Source: an uncultured Pseudomonadales bacterium (lineage in GTDB: Bacteria; Pseudomonadota; Gammaproteobacteria; Pseudomonadales; Pseudohongiellaceae). From it: DNA of 64,000 nt. The notes beneath the pieces were generated by a model. It searched no databases, was not told the DNA's origin, and saw only the letters and a list, made by a program, of their open reading frames with translations. The DNA is taken from assembly GCA_943789335.1 (NCBI GenBank), contig CALSTS010000001.1:434001-498000 (forward strand). The letters are read 5' to 3'. Made by a program: the position numbers and the translations under genes. Shown here piece by piece: positions 18,403 to 28,750 of this stretch (position 1 is its first letter; each line of letters starts with the position of its first letter).

Positions 18403-19650
18403 TTAAAAGCCCATTGCTTTTTTCATTAGCTGATGCTTGATAGGGGATGCTTTATCAACAATATCAAGGCCAACATTCCTCAACCACCGCAGCCCCAGAT
18501 CATCTGAAGCAAAGCCACGTTTAAACACCTCCATTAACGCCATCATACTCAGATTATGGCCTTTACGTTGTCGCTGATAACGGCTAAGTATTTGTTCAGA
18601 GCTGAAGTCTTCAGCTTTTTCCCAAGCTTCACTTATTACCTTGTATAGACACTCTGCGTCTGCCAGGCCAAGGTTTACACCTTGCCCTGCTAAAGGATGA
18701 ATGGTATGCGCTGCATCACCTATTAAGGCAAGCCCGGGCTTCACATAACTAGTGGCGTGGCGTTGCCATAAAGGAAAGGTAATACGCTTAGATGACTCAC
18801 TAATATGACCCAGCCTATTCTCAAAAGCTGCTTGTAATGCTTTATGGAAAGACGCCTGATCCATAGCCATAAGCAAAGACGCTTTATCAGGCTCACATGA
18901 CCAGACAATAGAGGAATAAAACTGGGCATTTTTTTCACTATCAGCATCTAACAAAGGTAAAAATGCCAGGGGTCCGCTAGCTAAAAAACATTGAGAAGCT
19001 GTAAAATTATGTGATTTTTCAGTGCGCACTGTCGTTACAAGAGCCTGATGTTGATAAGACCACGCTTTGACTTCAAAAGCCGCTTCTTGCCTAATAAATG
19101 AGTTTGCACCATCAGCAGCAATAATCAGTTTTCCCTGAAGTTCTGTGCCATCAGCCAAGCTCAGCGTGTGATGTTCTGCTAGCGCTTGATAACGCTTAAC
19201 CTGACTTTCTTTAAACTGCTTTAGGTTTGAGTATTGTGCTAATTTAGTTTGCAATGACTGAGTAATAATCCTGTTTTCAACAATGTGGCCCAAGGCTAGC
19301 TGCTGAATATCAAGCGCAGAAAAATTGATATTTCCAGTGCCTTCAGCATCCCACACGTACATATCTTCATAGGGGCAGGCATGCGGAGCAATATCTTTCT
19401 GCCATAAGCCTAAGGATTCGAATAGTGACTGACTTGCCAGTGTAAGAGCCGACACTCGAGCGTTAAAGCTATCAACTTTTTTTTCTGCAATCTGAGTTGC
19501 TTTGGGTTCACCTTTTTGTCCATCGACCAAAGCCAGTTTTAATGAACTACCCTCACCCAAATTGCGCGCGAGCATCAAGGCCATGGTTAGCCCAACCATG
19601 CCACCACCGACAATGATTACATCAAACTTATTTGTATTTTCTTTACTCAT
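18403..19650 (-). CDS. UbiH/UbiI/UbiF-family ubiquinone-biosynthesis FAD hydroxylase
   Basis: 415 residues from ATG 19650; the frame is open for 46 more codons upstream, but that would overlap the divergent rsmE gene and the FAD motif fits the shorter start. Motifs are IIVGGGMVGLTMALMLARN (FAD ADP site), AADGANSFIR (DG motif) and LIGDAAHTIHPLAGQGVNLG (GD motif). These enzymes hydroxylate the ring of ubiquinone precursors. E. coli has three paralogues for C1, C5 and C6; only one is here, so the position it modifies cannot be fixed. ubiK, an accessory factor of this pathway, is 1.3 kb away. Confidence 0.88.
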   Translation of the reverse strand: MSKENTNKFDVIIVGGGMVGLTMALMLARNLGEGSSLKLALVDGQKGEPKATQIAEKKVDSFNARVSALTLASQSLFESLGLWQKDIAPHACPYEDMYVWDAEGTGNINFSALDIQQLALGHIVENRIITQSLQTKLAQYSNLKQFKESQVKRYQALAEHHTLSLADGTELQGKLIIAADGANSFIRQEAAFEVKAWSYQHQALVTTVRTEKSHNFTASQCFLASGPLAFLPLLDADSEKNAQFYSSIVWSCEPDKASLLMAMDQASFHKALQAAFENRLGHISESSKRITFPLWQRHATSYVKPGLALIGDAAHTIHPLAGQGVNLGLADAECLYKVISEAWEKAEDFSSEQILSRYQRQRKGHNLSMMALMEVFKRGFASDDLGLRWLRNVGLDIVDKASPIKHQLMKKAMGF

Positions 19651-19710
19651 TTCTACCTTAATAAACAGCAAGGTTCTTGCAGTTTCAATCTTTGGCGGTA
19701 TGCTTGGCGC

Positions 19711-20442
19711 ATGCGTATTTCCAGAATTTATACAGAACAGCTGCTTAAGCAACAAAGCCAAATCAAGTTGATCGGCCAACAGGCTCATTATCTCAGTAAG
19801 GTGCTGCGCCTAAAAGCAAATGCTAGCCTGATTTTGTTTAATGGCGATGGCTACGATTATAAGTCACTTGTTACCGATATCGACAAGCATAGCATTACAC
19901 TTGATATCCAGGAATCTGCAGTTGCCAATTCAGAATCTCCATTACATAGCATACTTGGTTTGGGATTATCGCGTGGCGAACGCATGGATATCGCTATACA
20001 AAAGAGCACTGAGCTGGGCGTTACTGAAATTGTTCCCTTATTTACTGAATTCTCAGAAGTAAAACTGCAAGGCGAACGCTTGCAAAAAAAGGTAAAGCAT
20101 TGGCAACAGGTAGCCATCAGTGCTTGTGAGCAGAGTGGCCGCAATCGCCCCCCAAAAGTGCATCCTCCTGAGACGCTTTCAAGCTGGTGCAGCCAAGTGG
20201 ACTGTGAACTTAAACTAATTTTTGAACCAAATATCAATAAGGCATTACCCACGGAGGAAAAGATAACTCAGGTTGCTTTACTTATTGGACCTGAAGGAGG
20301 GTTTTCCGAAAAAGAACTTAATACTGCGGCTAATAGCGATTTTAAAGCGGTTCAGTTAGGTCCAAGAATCCTCAGAACAGAAACAGCCCCAATTGCAGCA
20401 TTAACTTCTTTGCAGCTTCTTTGGGGCGATTTCACTATTTAA
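19711..20442 (+). CDS. rsmE: 16S rRNA (uracil1498-N3)-methyltransferase
   Basis: 243 residues. An N-terminal PUA-like domain (RISRIYTEQLL, HYLSKVLRLK) precedes a SPOUT methyltransferase domain with the knot signatures LLIGPEGGFSEKEL and LGPRILRTETAPIAAL. It methylates U1498 in the ribosomal decoding centre. It is divergent from the ubiquinone hydroxylase gene with a 60 bp gap and convergent with glnK. Confidence 0.95.
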   Translation: MRISRIYTEQLLKQQSQIKLIGQQAHYLSKVLRLKANASLILFNGDGYDYKSLVTDIDKHSITLDIQESAVANSESPLHSILGLGLSRGERMDIAIQKSTELGVTEIVPLFTEFSEVKLQGERLQKKVKHWQQVAISACEQSGRNRPPKVHPPETLSSWCSQVDCELKLIFEPNINKALPTEEKITQVALLIGPEGGFSEKELNTAANSDFKAVQLGPRILRTETAPIAALTSLQLLWGDFTI

Positions 20443-20484
20443 GTTTAGGATGAATCTTCTTCTAGAACTTACAGACTCAGTCAA

Positions 20485-20856
<372 letters not shown>

Positions 20857-20974
20857 TCACGGGCCCTTCAAAGTATATGCTACCTTAATCAAAAAAACGA
20901 TGATTCTAGACTAACTAAGCCCATACTCAATGCTAGAATAAGACTATATCAAAGAATACTAAGAAGACCCTATT

Positions 20975-21220
20975 ATGATAGATAAAGATTTTTTGGAAAA
21001 ACTAAGCGCTCGTTTAAGCGAAACTCTGCCTAATCCGGGTTTGGTAAGGGAAGATATAGAAAAACAATTCTTCTCATTATTGCAAAGCAGTTTAGGGAAA
21101 TTAAACCTGGTGACCAGAGAAGAGTTCGACTCCCAACTTAAAGTTCTAAAGCGGGCTGAGCAGACCATTGCTGAGCTGGAAACAAAAATAACCGAACTTG
21201 AAAAAACCGCTCAAGACTGA
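20975..21220 (+). CDS. ubiK: Ubiquinone biosynthesis accessory factor UbiK (BMFP/YqiC family)
   Basis: 81 residues. It begins with IDKDFLEKLSARLSETLP, has the amphipathic stretch KQFFSLLQSSLGKLNLVTREEFD that is the family core, and ends in a coiled coil (about 50-80, AEQTIAELETKITELEKTAQ). In E. coli this protein trimerises and assists the ubiquinone-synthesis enzymes. Its 3' end overlaps the convergent comM 3' end by 10 bp. Confidence 0.9.
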   Translation: MIDKDFLEKLSARLSETLPNPGLVREDIEKQFFSLLQSSLGKLNLVTREEFDSQLKVLKRAEQTIAELETKITELEKTAQD

Positions 21221-22514
21221 CGACCCTTTTGACGGTAAGCAATCGCCTCTAGCAAATGCTTACTTTGAATTCGTTCTTCACCAACAAAATCAGCGATGGT
21301 TCTAGCTACTTTTAGAATGCGAAAATAAGCTCTGGTTGAAAGCTTAAGTTGGTCCATCGCTCGACTCAGCAAAAGCTTGTCAGCTTTTTTCAGGCGGCAA
21401 TAATTTAAAATTTCCTGCTGGTTTAACTGTGCATTAGTTTTGCCAGTCCTACTCAGCTGTATTTGCCGACAATGTAGCACTTTTTTTTTATCTTAGCGCT
21501 ATTCTCTTTACCCGTTTTTTGCGCCACCAATTTTTCTTGATCGGCTTTGCTCAGCCTACCAAGTTCAATTTGAAAATCTATCCTATCAAGTAAGGGTCCG
21601 GAAACCCTTTGTTGGTATTTTTTAATTCGGTCTATTGAGCAGCGACAATCTCGATCTGTATCCCCGTAATAACCACACGGGCATGGATTCATAGCAGCAA
21701 TTAATTGGAATCTGGCGGGCAATCTGGCTTGATAGGCGGCTCGAGATATCAGTATATTTCCCTTCTCAATTGGCTCTCTTAATGCTTCCAGTACCCGAGG
21801 ACTGAACTCAGGTAGCTCATCTAAAAACAGCACGCCATTATGCGCCAGGGATATCTCGCCTGGGGATATATCCCTGCCCCCGCCCACTAATGCTATTGCT
21901 GAAGCCGTATGGTGAGGCGCACGAAAAGGAGCATCAAAATACGATCTTGTTGAAAGATTTGTTTTTGCAATTGATTTTATTGCTGCTACTTCAAGTGCCG
22001 CAATATCATCAAGCTCGGGCAAAAGAGTGCATAAGCGGTTCGCCAACATGGTTTTACCGGTTCCAGGTGGTCCGCTCATCAATAGATTGTGTCCTCCAGC
22101 TGCAGCTAGAATTAATGCACGTTGTGCTTGTTCCTGACCCACTACATCATCTAGGCTTTCTGTATGAAATTGCTTAGCTACTTTTGTTTTCTCAGCCTGG
22201 GGTAAACTCTCTTTGCCCATCAGGTGATGACAAACCTCAAGCAAATGCTTACACAACCTGATATCGCCACCTGCTAGCAGTCCTGCTTCAGCAGCATTGT
22301 GCACTGGAATAATGCTTTGTCGGTGTTTTTCTCGGCAAGAAATAAGGCCTGGTATTATACCGGGAACAATTCTTAGCTCGCCGGAAAGCGCCAACTCTCC
22401 CATGAATTCAATTTCCTCGATACTATCTGCAGGTAATTGCCGAGAAGCAACCAAGATACCGACTGCAATTGCCAAATCAAAACGTCCTCCTGCTTTAGGC
22501 AAATCAGCTGGCGC
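21211..22514 (-). pseudogene. comM: comM (YifB-type Mg-chelatase-like AAA ATPase), 5'-truncated and frameshifted
   Basis: ComM is a hexameric helicase that promotes branch migration during natural transformation. The usual protein is about 500 residues. Here homology starts only at [19 protein letters not shown] (near residue 70 of the family), since the first part is missing at a junction near 22515. Walker A is [10 protein letters not shown], Walker B is in LFLDELPEF, and the zinc-like CPCGYYGD is present. A run of nine T at 21481-21489 breaks the frame; the C-terminal portion continues in another frame ([17 protein letters not shown] to the stop at 21211). The homopolymer shift may be a sequencing error; the lost 5' end is harder to explain that way. 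Confidence 0.85.
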
Positions 22515-22515
22515 T

Positions 22516-24372
22516 GCTGTCATTACAAAAATTGCCACTACAAGCAGCTCAGCCGCTGTCAGCGTAATGGTTCCTAACTCGCTTGGCCCAGGTGAACTGC
22601 TTTATCATTATGGGACTGAGAAGCAAAAGAAACACTACCTCCCGCGACTTGCAGAAGGATTAGAAATTCCCTGTTTTGCTCTGACTGAACCTCATGCTGG
22701 CAGTGATGCAGCCAATGGTCGTAGTGTCGGGATGGTATGCAAAGGCATGCATCAGGGTGAAGAAGTACTCGGCATTAAACTGGAATTCAACAAGCGCTAT
22801 ATTACCCTTGCACCTATAGCCACCGTTATTGGGCTAGCCTTTAGACTATATGATCCGGAAAGAATTCTGGGGGATAAAGAAGACATTGGCATTACCTGCG
22901 CCCTGCTCCCTCGTGATACAGCTGGCATGGAGATAGGCGAACGTCATGACCCCATGGGCGTGCCTTTCAACAACGGCCCTATCAGAGGCAAGGATGTGTT
23001 CATCCCCATGGATTATGTTATCGGCGGCCAAGAGTGTGTTGGCAACGGTTGGCGTATGCTAATGGAAAGCTTGGCTATTGGTCGCAGTGTTTCCCTACCG
23101 TCTCTTAGCGTAGGAGGCTCACAATTTGCCACACTTAGTATGAGTGCCTACACCTCAATTCGGGAACAGTTTGGATTGCCTATTGGAAAATTCGAGGGGG
23201 TGAGAGAACCTTTAGCTCGCATCTTTGCCAGTAGCTACTGGATGAGTGCAGCTCGAAACATTACTTGCGGAGCCATTGATAGTGGCGAAAAACCGTCAGT
23301 CGCCTCTGCCATAGTGAAAGCCTATTTAACCGAGGGTATGCGCGATGCGATAAACGATGCTATGGATGTTCAGGCTGGCGCTGCAATATGTCGAGGCCCC
23401 CGTAATATATTCTCTCGTCTTTATTCATCCATCCCGATCGGGATTACTGTTGAAGGTGCCAACATTTTAACTCGCTCCCTGATTGTATTTGGTCAGGGCT
23501 CACTGCGTTGTCACCCCTTCTTGCTAACAGAAGTGAATGCCATTGGCACAAATGATTTGAAAACCTTTGATAAGGCTTTCTTTGCTCATATTAACCATGT
23601 GGTTAAAAATGCTGTACGCGCTTTAGTTCATGCCTTATCTTTTTCTAGTTTTGCTGCTGTCCCTATAAAGGGTAAAGAAACAAAGCACTATCGACGAATT
23701 ACCCGATTAAGTGCGGCCTTTGCCTTTGCCGCCGACATGGGACTGCTTAGCTTGGGCGGGGAATTAAAACGTAAAGAATATTTAAGTGGCCGTTTTGCTG
23801 ATGCTTTAGCATGGCTTTACATTGCATCGACAACATTGAAGCGCTCTCATGATGAAGGGCATAAAGAAGATTGGCCTTTGGTTGATTATTCATTAAGTAA
23901 AGCTGAGTATGAAGTTGAAAATGCCTTATTCGGCGTGATGGCAAATTTACCGAATCGTCTAGCGGCATGGATGATTCGCCTGATTGCTTTTCCTTTAGGC
24001 CGCAGTTATCACCAGCCCACAGACAAACAATTAGATAAAGTAGTGGATGCGGTAATGGATAGTTCCAGTGATTTACGCGACCGCCTCACTTCAGATGTAT
24101 TTATTCCAAACCCAGATGCTCCCGGGCTTGGTGCATTAAATAACACCTACAAAGAATTCATCAAAACTTCCGATCTGCGTAAAAAACTCAGCACTGCGTT
24201 ACGCGAAGGCAAGCTTGCAAAAGATATTCCTATCAATATGGCTAAGCAAGCCCAGCAAATTGGCCTGATTAGTGATGAAGAGTATTCCGCTCTTATTGCA
24301 ATAGAGCATGCTAGGGATGACATTATTCAAGTGGACTACTATGACCCTGAAGACTACAAACATTTGAGATGA
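22516..24372 (+). pseudogene. fadE: fadE-type acyl-CoA dehydrogenase lacking its 5' end
   Basis: About 616 residues match E. coli FadE (814 residues), starting at [20 protein letters not shown]; roughly the first 170-200 residues are absent. The frame is open further upstream only because it runs antisense through comM, and that part has no similarity to FadE. Conserved stretches are CFALTEPHAGSDA, NKRYITLAPIATVIGLAFRL, FNNGPIRGKDVFIPMDYVIG and VEGANILTRSLIVFGQGSLR. FadE carries out the first oxidation of fatty-acid beta-oxidation at the membrane. Without start, promoter and N-terminal helices this copy should be inactive unless the junction is an assembly artefact. Confidence 0.85.
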
Positions 24373-24567
24373 TTGTTTAAGCTATTTTGTTTTTTCTAGT
24401 TTTGCGCACTAATACTTCAAGTTAATAAGTTTTTGCATTTTTTATATGCATAAACCCGAAAACGAAATTAGAAATTCAAATTGAGTGTTGAGCAAACAAA
24501 GAGACTGGCGGGCAAATTCCCTAGTTTCGGAATTTACCCATGTTGGCCAAGATTGTATGGGGTTTTA

Positions 24568-24984
24568 TTATAAAGCGTCGAGCATGAAGTCAACGGCGGC
24601 TCGCATTTCATCATCGGAGCAATCGACACAAGTGCCGCGCGGCGGCATAACGTTAATGCCATTAATTGAGTTTGTATAAAGCACGTCTGTACCTTTAGCT
24701 AAACGTGGCTCCCATTGCGCTGCGTTGCCTAAAATAGGCGATTCACTGATGCCTGTAGCATGACAGGCCACACAAGAAGTATTATAAATAGCCTCCCCAG
24801 TTCTGGGGCCTCCAGGGACGCTAGCAACAGCTGCTCCAGCAGCACATGCATCGCCTATGAGACAAACTGTGCCGGCAGGTCTAAGTCGCTCACGAATTTC
24901 ATCGTCTAAGGTAGCTGCTCCAGCAAAAGCGGACAGTAATACTATTGTTAATCCTGAAATAAGAGTCGTTAACCTATGATTCAC
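24568..24984 (-). CDS. Cytochrome c5-type protein
   Basis: 138 residues with an N-terminal signal peptide (cleavage near AGAA), a single heme motif CVACH at 71-75, axial Met113 in NVMPPRG, and the extra cysteine pair C119/C122 (TCVDCSDDE) that forms the disulfide typical of cytochrome c5. It would be a soluble or membrane-associated periplasmic electron carrier. A promoter with a consensus TATAAT and a perfect palindrome lies about 60-85 bp upstream. The gene stands alone between fadE and the rhamnose genes. Confidence 0.9.
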   Translation of the reverse strand: MNHRLTTLISGLTIVLLSAFAGAATLDDEIRERLRPAGTVCLIGDACAAGAAVASVPGGPRTGEAIYNTSCVACHATGISESPILGNAAQWEPRLAKGTDVLYTNSINGINVMPPRGTCVDCSDDEMRAAVDFMLDAL

Positions 24985-25039
24985 TTTTCTACCTCTGGCG
25001 CTTAATGCGAACTTATCTAACTGAATTGAATAATTTTGA

Positions 25040-25067
25040 GGGCGGCATTATACCTGTAAATTTACAG
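25040..25067 (-). promoter_or_regulatory. Promoter of cytochrome c5 with adjacent perfect palindrome
   Basis: On the minus strand TATAAT (25047-25052) is followed by GCCGCCC. Just upstream, CTGTAAATTTACAG (25054-25067) is a perfect 14 bp palindrome occupying the spacer, a place where a bound regulator would block or reposition RNA polymerase. It does not fit the LexA spacing (CTGT-N8-ACAG). Confidence 0.5.
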
Positions 25068-25193
25068 TTCTGGTACTCGTTATAAAGCTCTCGGCGCTTC
25101 ATGAATTGCCATGAATTGCCAAAGTTACGCACTGAGGCCGGCTATCTCGCAACTTTTTACGCAAGCAAACTGCTAAGCGCGATTATTTTAATC

Positions 25194-25742
25194 TTAAGGA
25201 TACCTTATAGCATTAGAAAATAGAGATGCATTTTGGTCTCTTGCAGAGAGGGTCGGCTCGCCTATAGCGTCCAATGGCCACGGAATACCCAATTCAGGAT
25301 CATTCCACAGTATTGAATGCTCGTCATCCGGCGCATAATAAGTGGTGCATTTATAGACAAATTCTGCCTTTTCGCTTAGCACCAAAAAGCCATGCGCAAA
25401 GCCCGGAGGCACCCAAAATATTTCATTATTTTCAGCACTTAAAACTGTCGCCACATGCTGGCCGAATGTAGAAGAGTCTTGACGTAAATCGACTGCAACA
25501 TCATAAACTTCCCCAGCAATCACTCTGACTAACTTACCCTGGGGTTGCTGCAATTGATAATGTAAACCTCGCAATACACCCTTCATAGAAGAGCTGTGAT
25601 TATCCTGAACGAAAGCGCTATCAATGCCTAATTCGCTGAGCCAGCTTTGTCTGTAGGTTTCCATAAAAAACCCACGCTCATCGCCAAAGATTTTTGGCTT
25701 TAAAATCAGCACATCGGGAATCGCAGTCTTAATGATTTCCAT
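25194..25742 (-). CDS. rfbC: dTDP-4-dehydrorhamnose 3,5-epimerase
   Basis: 182 residues, cupin fold. The family core GVLRGLHYQLQQPQGKLVRV (catalytic His in RGLHYQ), the EVYDVAVDLRQDSSTFG strand and the YKCTTYYAPDDEHSILWNDP stretch with the catalytic Tyr are present. It is the third enzyme of dTDP-L-rhamnose synthesis. Its start overlaps the rfbA stop by one base, so it is the last gene of the rfbDBAC operon. Confidence 0.96.
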   Translation of the reverse strand: MEIIKTAIPDVLILKPKIFGDERGFFMETYRQSWLSELGIDSAFVQDNHSSSMKGVLRGLHYQLQQPQGKLVRVIAGEVYDVAVDLRQDSSTFGQHVATVLSAENNEIFWVPPGFAHGFLVLSEKAEFVYKCTTYYAPDDEHSILWNDPELGIPWPLDAIGEPTLSARDQNASLFSNAIRYP

Positions 25743-26617
25743 TAATATAGCTTCTCTTTAAGCACTTGAAATAAATATTCTCCATAGCCACTTTTTTGAA
25801 GTGGCTCAGCCAATATCCGAAGCTGTTCAGCATTGATGTAGCCCATGCGAAAAGCAATTTCTTCCGGGCATGCTATTTTTAAGCCCTGACGCTCCTCAAT
25901 AGTTTGCACAAAAGTACTGGCTGCTAATAAGTTGGCATGGGTACCTGTATCCAGCCAGGCGGCTCCTCGACCTAATATTTCAACTGTAAGTTCGCTTGCT
26001 TGCAGATAGGCTCGATTTACATCGGTAATTTCAAGTTCACCCCGGGCTGAAGGTTTAACATTTTTAGCGATCTCTATTACCTTATTATCGTAAAAATATA
26101 ATCCGGTAATAGCGTAATTCGACTTTGGCGCGGTTGGTTTTTCTTCCACAGAAAGCACACTTCCATCATCAGCAAACTCTACCACCCCATAGGCTTCAGG
26201 ATTTTTTACATGATATCCAAAAACGGTTGCGCCTTTTTCTTTACTTGCAGCGTTAAGTAATGAGCCTTGTAGTGAATGTGAATAAAAAACATTATCCCCA
26301 AGCACCAAGGCTACAGCATCATCACCGATAAACTCTTCACCAATTAGAAAGGCCTGGGCTAAACCATCGGGTGAAGGTTGTTCAGCATAAGAAAAACTCA
26401 AGCCCCAATTTTCACCAGAACCGAGAAGACTTTCAAACACCGGCAAATCCCTTGGTGTTGAAATTATTAATATCTCTTGAATCCCTGACAACATAAGCGT
26501 GCTTAAGGGGTAGTAAATCATGGGCTTATCATAGATAGGCAGAATCTGTTTACTAACAGACTGAGTAATCGGATGTAAACGCGTACCTGAACCACCAGCC
26601 AGTATTATCCCTTTCAT
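25742..26617 (-). CDS. rfbA: Glucose-1-phosphate thymidylyltransferase
   Basis: 291 residues, full length. It makes dTDP-glucose from dTTP and glucose-1-phosphate. The nucleotidyltransferase signature [20 protein letters not shown] is at residues 8-27 and the metal-binding aspartate is in [10 protein letters not shown]. The start codon overlaps the rfbB stop (ATGA), showing translational coupling in the operon. Confidence 0.97.
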   Translation of the reverse strand: MKGIILAGGSGTRLHPITQSVSKQILPIYDKPMIYYPLSTLMLSGIQEILIISTPRDLPVFESLLGSGENWGLSFSYAEQPSPDGLAQAFLIGEEFIGDDAVALVLGDNVFYSHSLQGSLLNAASKEKGATVFGYHVKNPEAYGVVEFADDGSVLSVEEKPTAPKSNYAITGLYFYDNKVIEIAKNVKPSARGELEITDVNRAYLQASELTVEILGRGAAWLDTGTHANLLAASTFVQTIEERQGLKIACPEEIAFRMGYINAEQLRILAEPLQKSGYGEYLFQVLKEKLY

Positions 26618-27699
26618 TTCTGCCCTCCTGCATCAGCGCCAAGACGCTCTAATTGATAACTGCCATCCAGCACAGCTTGCCACCACGCTTGATTTTTCAG
26701 ATACCAAAGCACGGTTTTACGAATTCCGCTTTCAAAACTTTCTGCTGGAGTCCAGTCCAATTCCTTCTCAATTTTAGACGCATCAATTGCATAACGTAGG
26801 TCATGCCCGGGCCTGTCTTTAACAAACTCAATAAGCCTTGTATAACCTTTTCCTGCAGATAAAGCGTTAGGGTTTTCTGGCGCCAATTCTTCCAGGATAG
26901 TACAAATCGTCTGCACAACCTCAATATTTTGTTTCTCATTGTGACCGCCGATATTATAAGTCTCACCAACTTTTCCTTCAGTGATAACTTTATATAGCGC
27001 TCTAGCATGATCTTCTACATAGAGCCAATCACGTACTTGCGTACCATCTCCATAAATCGGTAAAGGTTTACCTTTAAGCGCGTTTAAAATTATGTGCGGA
27101 ATTAATTTTTCCGGAAAATGATAAGGCCCATAATTATTTGAACAGTTGGTAATCACCACAGGGAAACCGTAAGTTCGATACCATGCCCTAACTAGATGAT
27201 CCGAGCTGGCTTTCGACGCTGAATAAGGAGAGCTGGGGTCGTAAGCCGTAGCTTCTGTGAAAAAGCCTTCAGAGCCGCCTAGATCGCCGTAAACTTCATC
27301 AGTAGAGACATGATGAAACACAAAAGCTGATTTTTTCTGCTGCGCCAACTGCTCCCAATATTCACGTGCAACATCTAATAATTGATAGGTCCCAACAATA
27401 TTAGTTTGAATAAATTCGCCGGGGCCATCTATAGAGCGATCAACGTGTGACTCCGCAGCTAGATGCATGACCGCATCAGGTTGGTGAAGCTGGAAAACTT
27501 TCTTTAATGCCTCCTGATCACAAATATCAATCTGACAAAAGGCATAATGCTCGGATGGCAATACTGTAGCAATCGAGCTTAAATTTCCTGCATAAGTTAA
27601 CTTATCTAAATTGATAACTTCATCTTTAGTATTTTGTAATATATGCCGTATGACAGCGCTGCCAATAAAGCCAGCCCCACCTGTTACCAGAATTTTCAA
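26614..27699 (-). CDS. rfbB: dTDP-glucose 4,6-dehydratase
   Basis: 361 residues, a short-chain-dehydrogenase-fold enzyme. It has the NAD motif [14 protein letters not shown] at the N-terminus, [11 protein letters not shown] with the catalytic Thr/Asp/Glu, and [15 protein letters not shown] with the catalytic Tyr-x3-Lys. It converts dTDP-glucose to the 4-keto-6-deoxy sugar. It follows rfbD with a 65 bp gap and overlaps rfbA by 4 bp. Confidence 0.97.
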   Translation of the reverse strand: MKILVTGGAGFIGSAVIRHILQNTKDEVINLDKLTYAGNLSSIATVLPSEHYAFCQIDICDQEALKKVFQLHQPDAVMHLAAESHVDRSIDGPGEFIQTNIVGTYQLLDVAREYWEQLAQQKKSAFVFHHVSTDEVYGDLGGSEGFFTEATAYDPSSPYSASKASSDHLVRAWYRTYGFPVVITNCSNNYGPYHFPEKLIPHIILNALKGKPLPIYGDGTQVRDWLYVEDHARALYKVITEGKVGETYNIGGHNEKQNIEVVQTICTILEELAPENPNALSAGKGYTRLIEFVKDRPGHDLRYAIDASKIEKELDWTPAESFESGIRKTVLWYLKNQAWWQAVLDGSYQLERLGADAGGQK

Positions 27700-27764
27700 T
27701 TTATAATTTCACACATGAACGAAAGTAGCGTCTATTCTATTAAAAATAAAATCTGCTTAATAGG

Positions 27765-28629
27765 CTAAAGCTTGGATATTAGTACTTTCGTAAGTTCTTT
27801 CTGCCAAGCTTGGCCTTTAAAATTTATTGCGTCATAAGTAGCGCTCTTATCCAATACAGAATTTTTAGGGCGCTGAGCCGGCGTTGGATAATCGCTTGTA
27901 CTTATTCCACGAAGCGGAATTTTCTTGTTAAGCAAACCCAATTTGCAGGCTTGTTTCTGAATTTCAATGGCAAAATCATACCAGCTGGCTTCACCCTGAT
28001 CAGTCCAATGATAAATACCTTTTAAATCTCTGTTAGCTACAAAACGCCACAGCGCTCCAGGCCAAACCAGCAGCGGATGTTGGAGTGCCAAACTGGTCAT
28101 TGACAATCGCTAACTCTTCACGCTCCGCCATCAGCATTAACATCGTATTCATGAAGTTTTTACTTTCAGCCGAGTAAAGCCACGCAGTGCGGATAATCGT
28201 ACTATCAGGTCTCAACGTGCTTAACTTTTCTTCCCCCGCTAATTTACTTGCCCCGTAAATGCTCACCGGCGCTGTGATGTCATTGGGCTTATAGGGAGTC
28301 TGTTTTTCTCCATCAAACACAAAGTCCGTAGAAAGATGAATGATGCGGCAATCTTTGGGGCTAGCCTCTGCTAGCAGAGCCGGACCATGAGCGTTCACTT
28401 CAAAAGCTCGTTCTTGCTCTGTCTCAGCTTGATCAACCTGGGTGTAGGCCGAAGCATTGATTATTGTAGTTGGCGCCAGATCTTTATAAACCAACTTATG
28501 TTGATCTAAATTACAAATGTCAAAATCTGTTGAATTAAAAGCATATAGCTTTATATCAGCCGGTTGTGTTTCTTGTATGAGATTACCAAGCTGTCCATAG
28601 CCCCCCAGCAATACGATTCTTTCATGCAT
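27765..28629 (-). pseudogene. rfbD: dTDP-4-dehydrorhamnose reductase, split by one frameshift
   Basis: Two overlapping frames together make one complete RfbD of about 288 residues. The first part (from ATG 28629) holds the NADPH motif GGYGQLGNLIQ, the YGASKLAGE catalytic pair and NDQFGTPTSAAGLAW; the second continues with ALWRFVANRDLKGIYHWTDQ to the stop at 27765. The shift lies near 28055-28060, where the strand reads TGGAGCGCTG; one extra base fits. There is no homopolymer there. The other rhamnose genes are intact, so a sequence error is more likely than real loss. Confidence 0.9.
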
Positions 28630-28679
28630 CTAATTTCATCTTAAGTTCTTACAAAGAATTGAATGATAAGTTTAAATAA

Positions 28680-28713
28680 AAACGCCCATGATGCATAACA
28701 TCACGGGCGTTTT
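28680..28713 (-). terminator. Rho-independent terminator after dsbA
   Basis: On the minus strand the arms AAAACGCCCGTGATG and CATCATGGGCGTTT enclose a five-base loop and are followed by TTTTTATTT. It lies between the dsbA stop (28751) and the rfbD start, so it separates dsbA from the rhamnose operon. Confidence 0.85.
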
Positions 28714-28750
28714 CTTTATACCACGTATTTATTAATAGCAGCTTGATTAC

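Noticed and set aside
19651-19788. 46-residue N-terminal extension of the ubiquinone hydroxylase
   Set aside because: It would overlap the divergent rsmE coding start and precedes the normal N-terminus of the family.
22297-22515. Open frame joined to the 5' end of fadE
   Set aside because: It is antisense to comM and its translation has no FadE similarity; only sequence from about 22516 belongs to the dehydrogenase.
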